A DNA stretch of 6,914 bases, from assembly GCA_030616835.1 (NCBI GenBank), contig JAUWWP010000138.1:1-6914 (forward strand), read 5' to 3'. Origin of the DNA: Deltaproteobacteria bacterium. GTDB lineage: Bacteria; Desulfobacterota; G020345765. The first letter of the stretch is position 1; each line of letters opens with the position of its first letter. The translations under genes were made by a program, and so were the position numbers. The notes beneath the pieces are model-generated. The model made no database searches. It was given only the letters and a program-made list of their open reading frames with translations, and was not told where the DNA came from. Shown one piece after another: positions 1 through 6,011 of the stretch.

Positions 1-157
1 GGAAGAGCCTCTGCAATAACCAAAATATCTATATCACTCTCTGCTTTCGCTTCCCCCGTGCTACTGATCCGAAAAGGCAGATTGAAATTAATCTATCACG
101 AAAATGATTTTTTATCGCCGAACAATATTCTTCGATCAATTTATCGTATTCTTTCAT
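1..157 (-). pseudogene. MNT-type nucleotidyltransferase, 5' part, frameshifted
   Basis: This is the start of a minimal nucleotidyltransferase, the family that includes MntA antitoxins of HEPN-MNT toxin-antitoxin pairs and other small NTP-transferases; the gene runs off the left edge. Translation from the ATG at 157-155 gives MKEYDKLIEEY and later FGSVARG. The rest of the motif, EAKAESDIDILV, continues only in the next frame. Together they form the family signature GS...SDIDIL, with the G-S and D-x-D residues that bind nucleotide and metal. The break falls in a run of five G (plus-strand C53-57); a sixth G restores one frame. As written, the first frame ends at a TAG at 31-29 after 42 codons. 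The start is well supported by AAGGAG at 168-163, five bases upstream. It could be a true pseudogene, a phase-variable run or a sequencing error. The partner gene, if any, lies outside the window. Confidence 0.8.
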
Positions 158-162
158 ATCAA

Positions 163-168
163 CTCCTT
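163..168 (-). promoter_or_regulatory. Ribosome binding site of the MNT gene
   Basis: AAGGAG read on the minus strand lies five bases before the ATG at 157-155. It fixes the start of the nucleotidyltransferase fragment. A short inverted repeat, CTACA-gcaat-TGTAG at 169-183, lies immediately upstream and could fold next to the site. Confidence 0.7.
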
Positions 169-198
169 CTACAGCAATTGTAGTAGTAAAACTTAGCT

Positions 199-243
199 GT
201 CGACCAAGTCAACCACTACAGTCGAGCGAGCTTGACCACTACA
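199..243. repeat. Tandem 22/23-bp direct repeat in the MNT leader
   Basis: Two head-to-tail copies lie at 199-220 and 221-243. Both begin GTCGA and end CCACTACA. By hand alignment they match at 18 of 22 positions with one single-base gap. They lie between the predicted transcription start (about 251) and the ATG at 157, which is a typical position for an operator that blocks early transcription. Small toxin-antitoxin operons are often autoregulated through such repeats. That link is inference; the repeat itself is plain in the sequence. Confidence 0.65.
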
Positions 244-257
244 AAAAGTTCAGTTTA

Positions 258-285
258 ACTATATCAAAAGGGCTCTCTATGTCAA
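258..285 (-). promoter_or_regulatory. Sigma-70-type promoter for the MNT gene
   Basis: On the minus strand a perfect -35 box TTGACA (285-280) is followed after 16 bases by TATAGT (263-258), five of six matches to the -10 consensus. Transcription would start near 251 and leave a leader of about 95 bases that contains the tandem repeats. It is the best promoter match I found in the window. Confidence 0.6.
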
Positions 286-354
286 AATATCCCGGGATTC
301 TTCCCCGAGAGATTTCTTTCTCTGGCGATGAGTAGGAACCATCGGATCAATAGC

Positions 355-825
355 TTATTTCACGGAAAATATGTGAGATTGCGAGATCAACATCCTGTTC
401 CCGTGCTTAGAACTAACCTCAGCCAGGTATTTACCTGGCGGCAATCTCTTATCATAAGCTGCCTTAAGACCCTTGATCCCCTCCGGGAAGACAAATTCTA
501 TTTGCCTTTCCAGTGTTATTCTTACCTCTCTCTTGGTCTTGGTAGTTACCACCATCTTACCTTTTCCGATAAGTGAATCTGCCTTAGCAGGTTCTATGGT
601 AAAGCTTGAAGAATATCTTCGATTAACTGTCCTATTGGGTATTGTCATTCCGAATTTAATGAATTGTCCTTCAGTTTTTTTCAGGGATCGATTGGGTGGA
701 TGGATCCAAGGGAGAGCGGAGCATCCTGGGTTGCTGAACTTAACAAAATATAGCGTGTTTGCCGGAGCAGACATTGACAAGCCCAGTGATAAGATAAATA
801 TTAGAGCTTGAATTATACCCCCCAT
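355..825 (-). CDS. Exported protein resembling the chaperone's second domain (possible remnant)
   Basis: A 156-codon open frame; I recognise no named family. Residues 4-23 are hydrophobic and end in APA, like a signal peptide, but the start lacks the usual Lys/Arg. The codon just before the ATG is a stop, so the frame cannot be extended; the only purine-rich site, AAGAAGGG, is poorly spaced. Residues about 75-156 align by eye with the end of the chaperone encoded at 5934-5098. VFPEGIKGL followed by RLPPGKYLAEV parallels VLPGAKRK followed by ELPLGEYIALV, with a GKG/GGR strand before both. Residues 25-70 match nothing I know. The N-terminal chaperone domain is absent, so on its own it could not act as a normal chaperone. 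It may be a small accessory secreted protein or a decayed chaperone gene joined to a chance leader. The neighbouring pilin and activator scraps favour decay. Confidence 0.45.
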   Translation of the reverse strand: MGGIIQALIFILSLGLSMSAPANTLYFVKFSNPGCSALPWIHPPNRSLKKTEGQFIKFGMTIPNRTVNRRYSSSFTIEPAKADSLIGKGKMVVTTKTKREVRITLERQIEFVFPEGIKGLKAAYDKRLPPGKYLAEVSSKHGNRMLISQSHIFSVK

Positions 826-866
826 TCAATTCTTTTCCCTTCTTTTAAGAAAACAAGATCTTTGCT

Positions 867-966
867 AAAGAGGAGCCATTTGTGGTGATAAACTGCGCCG
901 CCCTTCCCGAGACACTTCTAAAATAGTGAGCTCTTTGGCTACCAGAAGGGAGCGTTCACTGAGGCA
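867..966 (+). pseudogene. Fragment of a sigma-54-dependent AAA+ activator (NtrC family)
   Basis: About 33 codons of the central AAA+ domain of an NtrC-type enhancer-binding protein, the ATPase that remodels sigma-54 RNA polymerase. The plus strand reads PFVVINCAALPETLL from 876, then after one extra base (near 921-924) SELFGYQKGAFTEA from 925 to 966. This matches the family block between Walker A and Walker B, which includes the GAFTGA loop that contacts sigma-54; here the second Gly of that loop is Glu. In-frame stops follow the frameshift point (TAG and TGA at 924-929). No Walker A is visible upstream and no Walker B (LFLDEI) downstream. It is therefore a broken remnant, opposite in strand to everything around it, and cannot make a working activator. 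Confidence 0.85.
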
Positions 967-1028
967 AGGCCCGTCAATTCTACTTTTTTATAGACCAAAT
1001 ACTCTGGTATCAAATCTACGGTGGGTTT

Positions 1029-1131
1029 CTATAAGGCTGGGCTTACCGTGAAGGTAATGGTTTCAAAATAGGTTCCTGAACCAGACTACACTAATCAAAG
1101 GTACAAGAATTAAAATTTTCTTTAATTTCAT
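1029..1131 (-). pseudogene. Collapsed pilin-like subunit gene
   Basis: The ATG at 1131-1129 starts MKLKKILILVPLISVV, a typical Sec signal peptide, but this frame stops after 22 residues (TGA at 1065-1063). In the next frame, overlapping its end, the sequence reads SGSGTYFETITFTVSPAL and stops at TAG 1031-1029. That closely matches the end of the two-domain subunit encoded at 5072-4236, HSGSTFVFQITFTVKGL, including the Gly 15 residues from the end and the alternating hydrophobic residues. The simplest reading is a subunit gene that lost its whole middle by an internal deletion that also broke the frame. The deletion leaves its two most recognisable ends. No strong ribosome site precedes the ATG. 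Alternatively, the second piece is a chance beta strand and the TAG is a nonsense mutation in a longer lost gene. Confidence 0.55.
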
Positions 1132-1153
1132 TCTAATTGACCGGAACCAATAA

Positions 1154-4100
1154 TTAAGACCCTACTTCGTAAGGATATTTCTTGCGAGCAAGGGAGTTCC
1201 TCAAAACCCTCACGGTTTTGGTCGTAGAATCAGTAGCCCCACTCTCATCGGTAACCTTAAGAGTAACGGGATGATCACCTGCTGAAGAAAATACATAATC
1301 TACAATTTTTCCTGTAGCATCTATCTTGCCATCCTCATCGAAGTCCCACTCGTATTTTACTATCTTGCCGGTAAAAGCAGAGGAAACGGAGGCATCGAAA
1401 GTTACTGTCTCACCAGATTTGGGATCTCGTGGGTCAAAGGAAAAGTCAGCATAAGGTGGTTGGAAGGTTATAATTATGTCTCTTGGCTTGTACCGTGCCC
1501 CAAAGGTGACCGAGCCTCTTTCCTCGGCTGCTAAAGTTATGGAGTATTCTCCCTCGGTAGTGAGCACGTACCTTTTAGGAAGGTATGATTTATCTATTAT
1601 TATCCTGTGCTCTCCCGGTGAAACAGTAAGGGAAAATCTTCCGTTAGGGTTGGTGAAGGTTTCTTGAAGAGCTCCCTTCCTGCTAAGGAGTATTCTTACT
1701 CTGGGAATTCCCACCTCATCTTTATCTCTTATCCCATTCTTATTTTCGTCATCAAATACTACACCCATAACACTGCTTACTTCGACAAGGGGGATATTTA
1801 CCTCTACGATTTTTCCTGCAGTGAGGCTGACTCTCTGAGGTAAAGCTATACCAGAGTCTAAGCCTGTAGGGATATCTTCTAAATTAAGCTCATAATCTCC
1901 GGGCTCTAAAGGAGGAAACTTAAACTCTCCTTTCCCGCCGGTAATGGCTTGCATCCCATTTACCGTCAAGATTAGCTCCCTAATACCCTCTTCATCTTCG
2001 TCCCGGGAGCTATTCTTATTCTTATCGATAAAAACAAAACCCTCTATTCTCCCCTTAGTTTTAACCCAGGGTATGGGAAGACCAAACGATCTACCAAGGC
2101 TAAAACTTGCTCCCCAATCTACCTCACCGAGCTCAGATTCTTCTCTTTCTACTTCTAAAGAAAGATAAGTGTTAGGGCCGAGTCTGAAATTCGTCCCCAG
2201 GGATATAGTTTCAGTGATTTCCTCTTCCCACTCTTTAGTCCAGCCTATAAAAGTGGAAAATTTTTCCGGGATGAGATCATACCCCAACCCAACCTCTTGA
2301 GTTACAGATTTTTCCTTAGTCCCCTTTGTTACTTCTTGCTCCATATCTTCGGTATACCCAAGCCAGCCGAATAACCTTTCTAACGAGATGCTCAGCGTTC
2401 CCCTATATCCAGTCAGGTCAAATTCAGTTCCCTCTATGTAGTCATTTTTCTTTCCCCAGTCCTTAGAGATAAAATAGGCAAACGGCCTTAAATAGCCACT
2501 GATTCCTGCGAAAAACTTTGTCTCCTCTTCATCCGTAAAAGGTGGGGGACCTTTACTCTTATCTTTAGTTATATCATAACCTAACCTTAAGAAGGGAAGT
2601 CTTTTAAAATAAAGGCTGGAACTTACACCGACTACATCGGTAATTACTGTGGGTAGTGTGGGATCCCCATTTACATTATTGCTAGAGCGTCGCAAAGATA
2701 ATCCTAATAAAAGAGGTTTAAAGAGACGATATTGAGAAGATACTTTAGCTCCTTCCTCATCCCTCCTCGATCCGAGATAGTTAGTTCCTGCCTCGATGCA
2801 TTCAGCATCTAAGATAAGATTCTTGCCTTCAAATTTGGAGCCGATCCAGCTTGCTGTATCACTATTTTCCTTTCCCTCACTCATAGCATATTCTCCTGAA
2901 ATATCCCATTTCTTTGTAAAATTATGGCTCAACTGAAGACTGGTAATATCTCCCTCAGAGGAAGTAAAATAATTCAACCCAAGGCTAGTTCTTTCCCCAA
3001 TGCTCCTGCTCAGGTTGGCTCCATAGTGGTCTTTTTCCTCTTCTTTTGCCCAGATAAGGCTAAAATCTGAGGATTGACCTAACCGAGTGTGAAATCTTGC
3101 TCCCCTACCGCTTAACTCTGTAAGCTCACTGAAGTCAGCCCACACATCTCCTAAGCTTAAATCCCACCGCTCTTTGACCCCGTAGTCCAGCCTAACATAC
3201 AGCTCCCCTATTTCTTCCTCCGAATATGGAACGCCGCTATAAACATTAAACCAGTGTCCTTTACTTAAGTCTCCCCCGGCGTCAAAATTTATTGAACCAC
3301 CGTGGTACTCTTCCTTGGTAATTGATCCAGAACCAGATAGGCTCATATTTGCCGAAACTTGTTTGGAGAGAGTCCCCCCTACTCTTTCGGGAGGAGGAGG
3401 AAGGATAGTGGTAGACATACTCACCTGATCGGATGCAGATTCATCTTTGAGCGAGGTAGCTTTTAGTGTAAGGTATTCCTTTGCTTCTGGAGCATCTTTG
3501 GGAACCAGAAGAGTGACCGATATCTCTTTTCGCTCCGCGGGAGCAAGTTCAACCAGCTCTTCAGATAAATTTATCTTCCATGTATGGGTAGAATATGCCG
3601 AGATTTTAAATTTATTCACAGCATTGCCCCGATTTATCACCAAAAAAGAATAGCTAACCTCCTCACCTCCTTTAACTTTTCCCCCCTCCGATAGAAATTC
3701 TACCTTTACCCCCGCAAATTCTTTCACTACAATTATAGCTGTAGCTGAGGCTGATGCAGTTACATTATGGGTTTGAGGGGTTGCAGTCGGTTTTATCTCA
3801 TATTTTTGGGCTAAGGCTATAGTTGATGCCTTGAGTTGAGGATGAGATTTTGCAACCGCCCTCAGATTCACCTCGTACTCTCGTGCTGGTATGAAGGGAG
3901 GGACCAAAATGGTAAGAAATATTTTCTCTCTCTCTTGAGCTACCAGATCTACCAGGGACAGAGGCGCTAAAATTCGCCATCCCCCGGGCGGCAAGGTAAC
4001 TTGCATCTCGTATATCCCATCCTTCATTCCTTCATTTGTTATACGGAATACATGAGTTACCAACCGCCCGGGCAAGGTGGCCTTGGATGACGATATTACC

Positions 4101-4222
4101 TCAAGTTTTACCTGAGCATAAGTAAAAGATAACGTAGAAAGAATAATAAAAATAACAACTGCTAATATAATCGCTTTTTTGAATTTATCTTTGCCTTTAT
4201 CTGTCAAAAAAAATTTTAACAC
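1154..4222 (-). CDS. Usher-like outer-membrane barrel with Ig, SdrD/Cna-B-like and PKD domains
   Basis: A 1022-residue exported protein, proposed as the outer-membrane assembly pore of the fibre system. A GTG start at 4222-4220 is chosen because GGGAGGT lies six bases upstream; an earlier ATG at 4273 would overlap the previous gene and lacks a site. In order: signal peptide 1-36 (ending TYA, with a long basic start); two Ig-like NEW3/CARDB-type domains at about 38-143 and 171-273; a region at about 283-718 of short alternating amphipathic strands rich in Tyr, Phe and Trp with charged turns, as in beta-barrels; two SdrD/Cna-B-like domains at about 724-813 and 815-910, each opening with an acidic loop (DKNKNSSRDEDEEG, DDENKNGIRDKDEVG); a PKD domain at about 921-1006 (YEWDFDEDGKID); and a basic tail. 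Classical ushers also have a barrel followed by small beta-sandwich domains, but I see no usher signature or plug. It could instead be an anchor or adhesin. Barrel call strong, role inferred. Confidence 0.8.
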   Translation of the reverse strand: MLKFFLTDKGKDKFKKAIILAVVIFIILSTLSFTYAQVKLEVISSSKATLPGRLVTHVFRITNEGMKDGIYEMQVTLPPGGWRILAPLSLVDLVAQEREKIFLTILVPPFIPAREYEVNLRAVAKSHPQLKASTIALAQKYEIKPTATPQTHNVTASASATAIIVVKEFAGVKVEFLSEGGKVKGGEEVSYSFLVINRGNAVNKFKISAYSTHTWKINLSEELVELAPAERKEISVTLLVPKDAPEAKEYLTLKATSLKDESASDQVSMSTTILPPPPERVGGTLSKQVSANMSLSGSGSITKEEYHGGSINFDAGGDLSKGHWFNVYSGVPYSEEEIGELYVRLDYGVKERWDLSLGDVWADFSELTELSGRGARFHTRLGQSSDFSLIWAKEEEKDHYGANLSRSIGERTSLGLNYFTSSEGDITSLQLSHNFTKKWDISGEYAMSEGKENSDTASWIGSKFEGKNLILDAECIEAGTNYLGSRRDEEGAKVSSQYRLFKPLLLGLSLRRSSNNVNGDPTLPTVITDVVGVSSSLYFKRLPFLRLGYDITKDKSKGPPPFTDEEETKFFAGISGYLRPFAYFISKDWGKKNDYIEGTEFDLTGYRGTLSISLERLFGWLGYTEDMEQEVTKGTKEKSVTQEVGLGYDLIPEKFSTFIGWTKEWEEEITETISLGTNFRLGPNTYLSLEVEREESELGEVDWGASFSLGRSFGLPIPWVKTKGRIEGFVFIDKNKNSSRDEDEEGIRELILTVNGMQAITGGKGEFKFPPLEPGDYELNLEDIPTGLDSGIALPQRVSLTAGKIVEVNIPLVEVSSVMGVVFDDENKNGIRDKDEVGIPRVRILLSRKGALQETFTNPNGRFSLTVSPGEHRIIIDKSYLPKRYVLTTEGEYSITLAAEERGSVTFGARYKPRDIIITFQPPYADFSFDPRDPKSGETVTFDASVSSAFTGKIVKYEWDFDEDGKIDATGKIVDYVFSSAGDHPVTLKVTDESGATDSTTKTVRVLRNSLARKKYPYEVGS

Positions 4223-4228
4223 ATTGAT

Positions 4229-4235
4229 ACCTCCC
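4229..4235 (-). promoter_or_regulatory. Ribosome binding site deciding the GTG start of the barrel gene
   Basis: GGGAGGT on the minus strand lies directly after the TAA of the upstream gene (4238-4236) and six bases before GTG 4222-4220. An ATG two bases before the GTG (4224-4222) is out of frame. The 13-base gap between stop and start favours translational coupling of the two genes. Confidence 0.8.
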
Positions 4236-5072
4236 TTAAAGACCTTTAACAGTAAAAGTAATCTGAAAAACAAACGTGCTTCCGGAGTGAATCTCTTTAA
4301 AGGAAGTTAAATTAAATCGGTAAACTACCGTCAAGATTTCCCCTTCCGCTCCTGCTGCAGAACCTGTCTTAACAACTCCTCCGCCAGCGAGCCACTCACC
4401 TGAGTCATCACACCTTGCTTCCAGAGCATTAGGAATTGGAGCATTTGCTCCTTCCTCAGGCCAGCTTATCGGGGTTATCTCAGCTGTTAGCTCCCATTTA
4501 GTATTACAGATGACTTTCAGGCAAGTTTTAGCTGAAATATAGTGAAAACCACTCTGAATATCTTTAGGGGAAAAGTTTGCATCTACAACTATATTTTCTC
4601 CCGAGATAACTGTAAGATCAATTATGGAATACTTAACAACAAGTTTTATATCAGATGTTCCTGGAAAAAAATTTCCATGACTATCTAAAACACTTATATA
4701 CCATCCATAATTAAGGACTTTTTTTAAGACCCAGAGAACAACATCTTCCCTAACCGACCAGCTAATGTAACCACCACGTACACAGGATCCAACTTTACTT
4801 ATCCGGCTTTCATCTACTCGATGAAGTCGATACTCTTTTGCTATTTCATTAGTGCGTAAATATAAAAATGCTGAGTGGATTATTGCTCTCTGAGGAATTG
4901 GAGATAGGCCAAATTTAACCAGGGTATAAGATGTAGCTTCTTCCTCAGTATCAATATTTTTTACTCTTTCAGGGTAAAAAATTAGCTCCTTTGCCTGAGA
5001 GGCAAAACTTAAAAATAAGAAAAACAGCGTAAAAACAGGAAGAACTCTTAAGCAAACAGTTTTTTTAGGCAT
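4236..5072 (-). CDS. Two-domain secreted protein: DNRLRE/CBM96-like plus pilin-like domain; putative tip adhesin
   Basis: A 278-residue exported protein with a signal peptide at 1-27 (ending SQA). Residues about 28-150 resemble a DNRLRE/CBM96-type carbohydrate-binding beta-sandwich: IIHSAFLYLRT, then the characteristic VVLWVLKKVLNYGWYI and a final IKLVVKYSI strand. Residues about 152-278 resemble a subunit domain. They contain CNTKWELTAEI (a WxL-like Trp-Glu-Leu) and end in HSGSTFVFQITFTVKGL, with Gly at position 15 from the C terminus as in chaperone-usher pilins. Cys97, 184, 189 and 221 could form disulfides in the periplasm. The order binding domain then pilin domain is that of known two-domain tip adhesins such as FimH, though the folds here are only inferred. 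The gene lies 25 bases after the chaperone and 13 before the barrel gene. Its own ribosome site (GTGGGT) is weak, consistent with low, coupled translation. I know no named family for the whole protein. Confidence 0.75.
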   Translation of the reverse strand: MPKKTVCLRVLPVFTLFFLFLSFASQAKELIFYPERVKNIDTEEEATSYTLVKFGLSPIPQRAIIHSAFLYLRTNEIAKEYRLHRVDESRISKVGSCVRGGYISWSVREDVVLWVLKKVLNYGWYISVLDSHGNFFPGTSDIKLVVKYSIIDLTVISGENIVVDANFSPKDIQSGFHYISAKTCLKVICNTKWELTAEITPISWPEEGANAPIPNALEARCDDSGEWLAGGGVVKTGSAAGAEGEILTVVYRFNLTSFKEIHSGSTFVFQITFTVKGL

Positions 5073-5097
5073 CTTTACCCACTTAGTTTAAATTATG

Positions 5098-5934
5098 TTA
5101 AAGAGACCTCTTAAAATTCACTTGACCAGCCACCAAGTAATCTCCGCCAAAATCTAAAATGACGAGAGCGATATACTCACCTAGTGGAAGCTCTTTTTTA
5201 CAATTAGATTCTATTTTCCTCTTAGCACCGGGCAGCACGGAAAAATTTTGCACTTGAATAGTATCCACAGTTTCCCCTTTTTCATCCCTAAATTCAATCC
5301 TACCTCCTACCTTAAGAAAAGTTGTTCCTGTATTTTCAAAAACTGCTACGACTTTCAGGAAAGGGTCCGACTCTTCAGAGGATATGACCTCTGCCCGGAC
5401 AACTTTTCCCTCCCTCCTGGCAGTAGATGGATCTATCTGTCTAAGCTTAACACCGTAAAAAACAGATGCTTTAACTACAAGTTTTTTCTTTTCCTCAATG
5501 TCAACCTCGCTTGTAACATATTTGTCACTTCTTACCAAAAACATTGCCCAATGAGGACCTTTTTCCTCTGGAGGAAGATTGACTGTAAAGTTAACCTTCT
5601 GTCCTTGTCCGGGATTAAGTAAAAAATCGGAAGGAGAAAAATCTATTCGGGAGGCGAAAGATCTGGGAAGGGTTCCTGCCGGGGCTATTTTGAGATTACC
5701 GTCAATATCCTGGTCCCAATCAGCAAGAAAGACACTCATCTTTACTGGATTATCTTCAGGGCTTTCTTCCTCATAAATAACCTCGAAGGAATAAACGCTG
5801 CTTTTTTGACCTGGTAGGACCTCAATATCGCAGGAAAGAGGAGTTACTCCAATATGGGCAAAGGCAAGAAGCGGAAAAAATAAAAGAAGCGTACTTACAG
5901 TACATCTGACAATTATTTTTCTTTTTAAGTTCAT
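5098..5934 (-). CDS. PapD-like periplasmic chaperone
   Basis: A 278-residue exported protein, proposed to hold fibre subunits in the periplasm and deliver them to the outer-membrane pore. After a signal peptide (1-26, ending AFA), residues about 28-140 follow the PapD N-domain pattern: GVTPLSCDIEVLPGQ, a WDQDIDGNLKIAP turn, then FSPSDFLLNPGQGQKVNFTV and GPHWAMFLV. Residues about 150-278 form a second beta-sandwich with FENTGTTFLKVGG, FSVLPGAKRK and ELPLGEYIALV. The length and two-domain layout fit the chaperone family. The invariant Arg of the first PapD strand is not visible (the mature protein starts HIGVTPLSC), so it is not a classical member. An alternative is a WxL-interacting (DUF916-like) surface protein, but it lacks the C-terminal membrane anchor of those. 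GAGGTGG upstream of the ATG gives a good ribosome site. The gene lies 77 bases after the subunit gene, across the 5965-5994 hairpin. Confidence 0.75.
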   Translation of the reverse strand: MNLKRKIIVRCTVSTLLLFFPLLAFAHIGVTPLSCDIEVLPGQKSSVYSFEVIYEEESPEDNPVKMSVFLADWDQDIDGNLKIAPAGTLPRSFASRIDFSPSDFLLNPGQGQKVNFTVNLPPEEKGPHWAMFLVRSDKYVTSEVDIEEKKKLVVKASVFYGVKLRQIDPSTARREGKVVRAEVISSEESDPFLKVVAVFENTGTTFLKVGGRIEFRDEKGETVDTIQVQNFSVLPGAKRKIESNCKKELPLGEYIALVILDFGGDYLVAGQVNFKRSL

Positions 5935-5964
5935 TAGGCCACCTCACTTACATCTTTTGAAGCA

Positions 5965-5994
5965 ACAGGAAGGGGGATGTATCCCCCTTCCTGT
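5965..5994 (-). terminator. Perfect 14-bp hairpin between subunit and chaperone genes
   Basis: ACAGGAAGGGGGAT (5965-5978) pairs perfectly with ATCCCCCTTCCTGT (5981-5994), leaving two bases between the arms. It is the strongest hairpin I found in the window, with five consecutive G-C pairs near the tip. On the minus strand it is followed by TGCTTCAAAAG rather than a T run, so it is not a clean intrinsic terminator. It may be a leaky terminator or an RNA-stabilising, processing hairpin protecting the 3' end of the subunit message. Either would give more subunit than chaperone and pore. Confidence 0.7.
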
Positions 5995-6011
5995 GTTTTC
6001 CCTATCCTGCT

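Larger units (their letters stand above)
826..1153. other. Gene-free decay zone with scraps of at least two genes
   Basis: This 328-base interval has no intact gene. It contains a collapsed pilin gene on the minus strand (1131-1029) and a sigma-54 activator scrap on the plus strand (867-966), listed separately. The stretch 1028-967 is open on the minus strand and reads KPTVDLIPEYLVYKKVELTG just after the pilin stop. It is beta-strand-like in pattern, but I cannot assign it. I see no convincing terminator (stem followed by a T run) for the operon that ends at 1154. Confidence 0.6.

Noticed and set aside
289..298. Palindrome ATCCCGGGAT just upstream of the MNT promoter
   Set aside because: A single 10-bp palindrome with no second copy or context to tie it to a regulator.
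303..326. AGAGA/TCTCT stem after the 355-825 frame as a terminator
   Set aside because: The stem is only five pairs without a bulge and no T run follows on the minus strand.
473..811. A 112-codon plus-strand frame opposite the 355-825 gene, and an overlapping 82-codon frame at 328-576
   Set aside because: Neither has a ribosome site or a recognisable motif. Both are mirror frames of the minus-strand frame, which has a leader-like start and chaperone-like end.
4223..4273. Upstream ATG start at 4273 for the barrel protein
   Set aside because: It would overlap the preceding gene by 38 bases and has no ribosome site, while GGGAGGT sits ideally before the GTG at 4222.
5248..5776. Plus-strand frames of 124 and 65 codons inside the chaperone gene
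   Set aside because: They lie antisense to a gene with a clear signal peptide and domain pattern, and their translations look like random antisense sequence.
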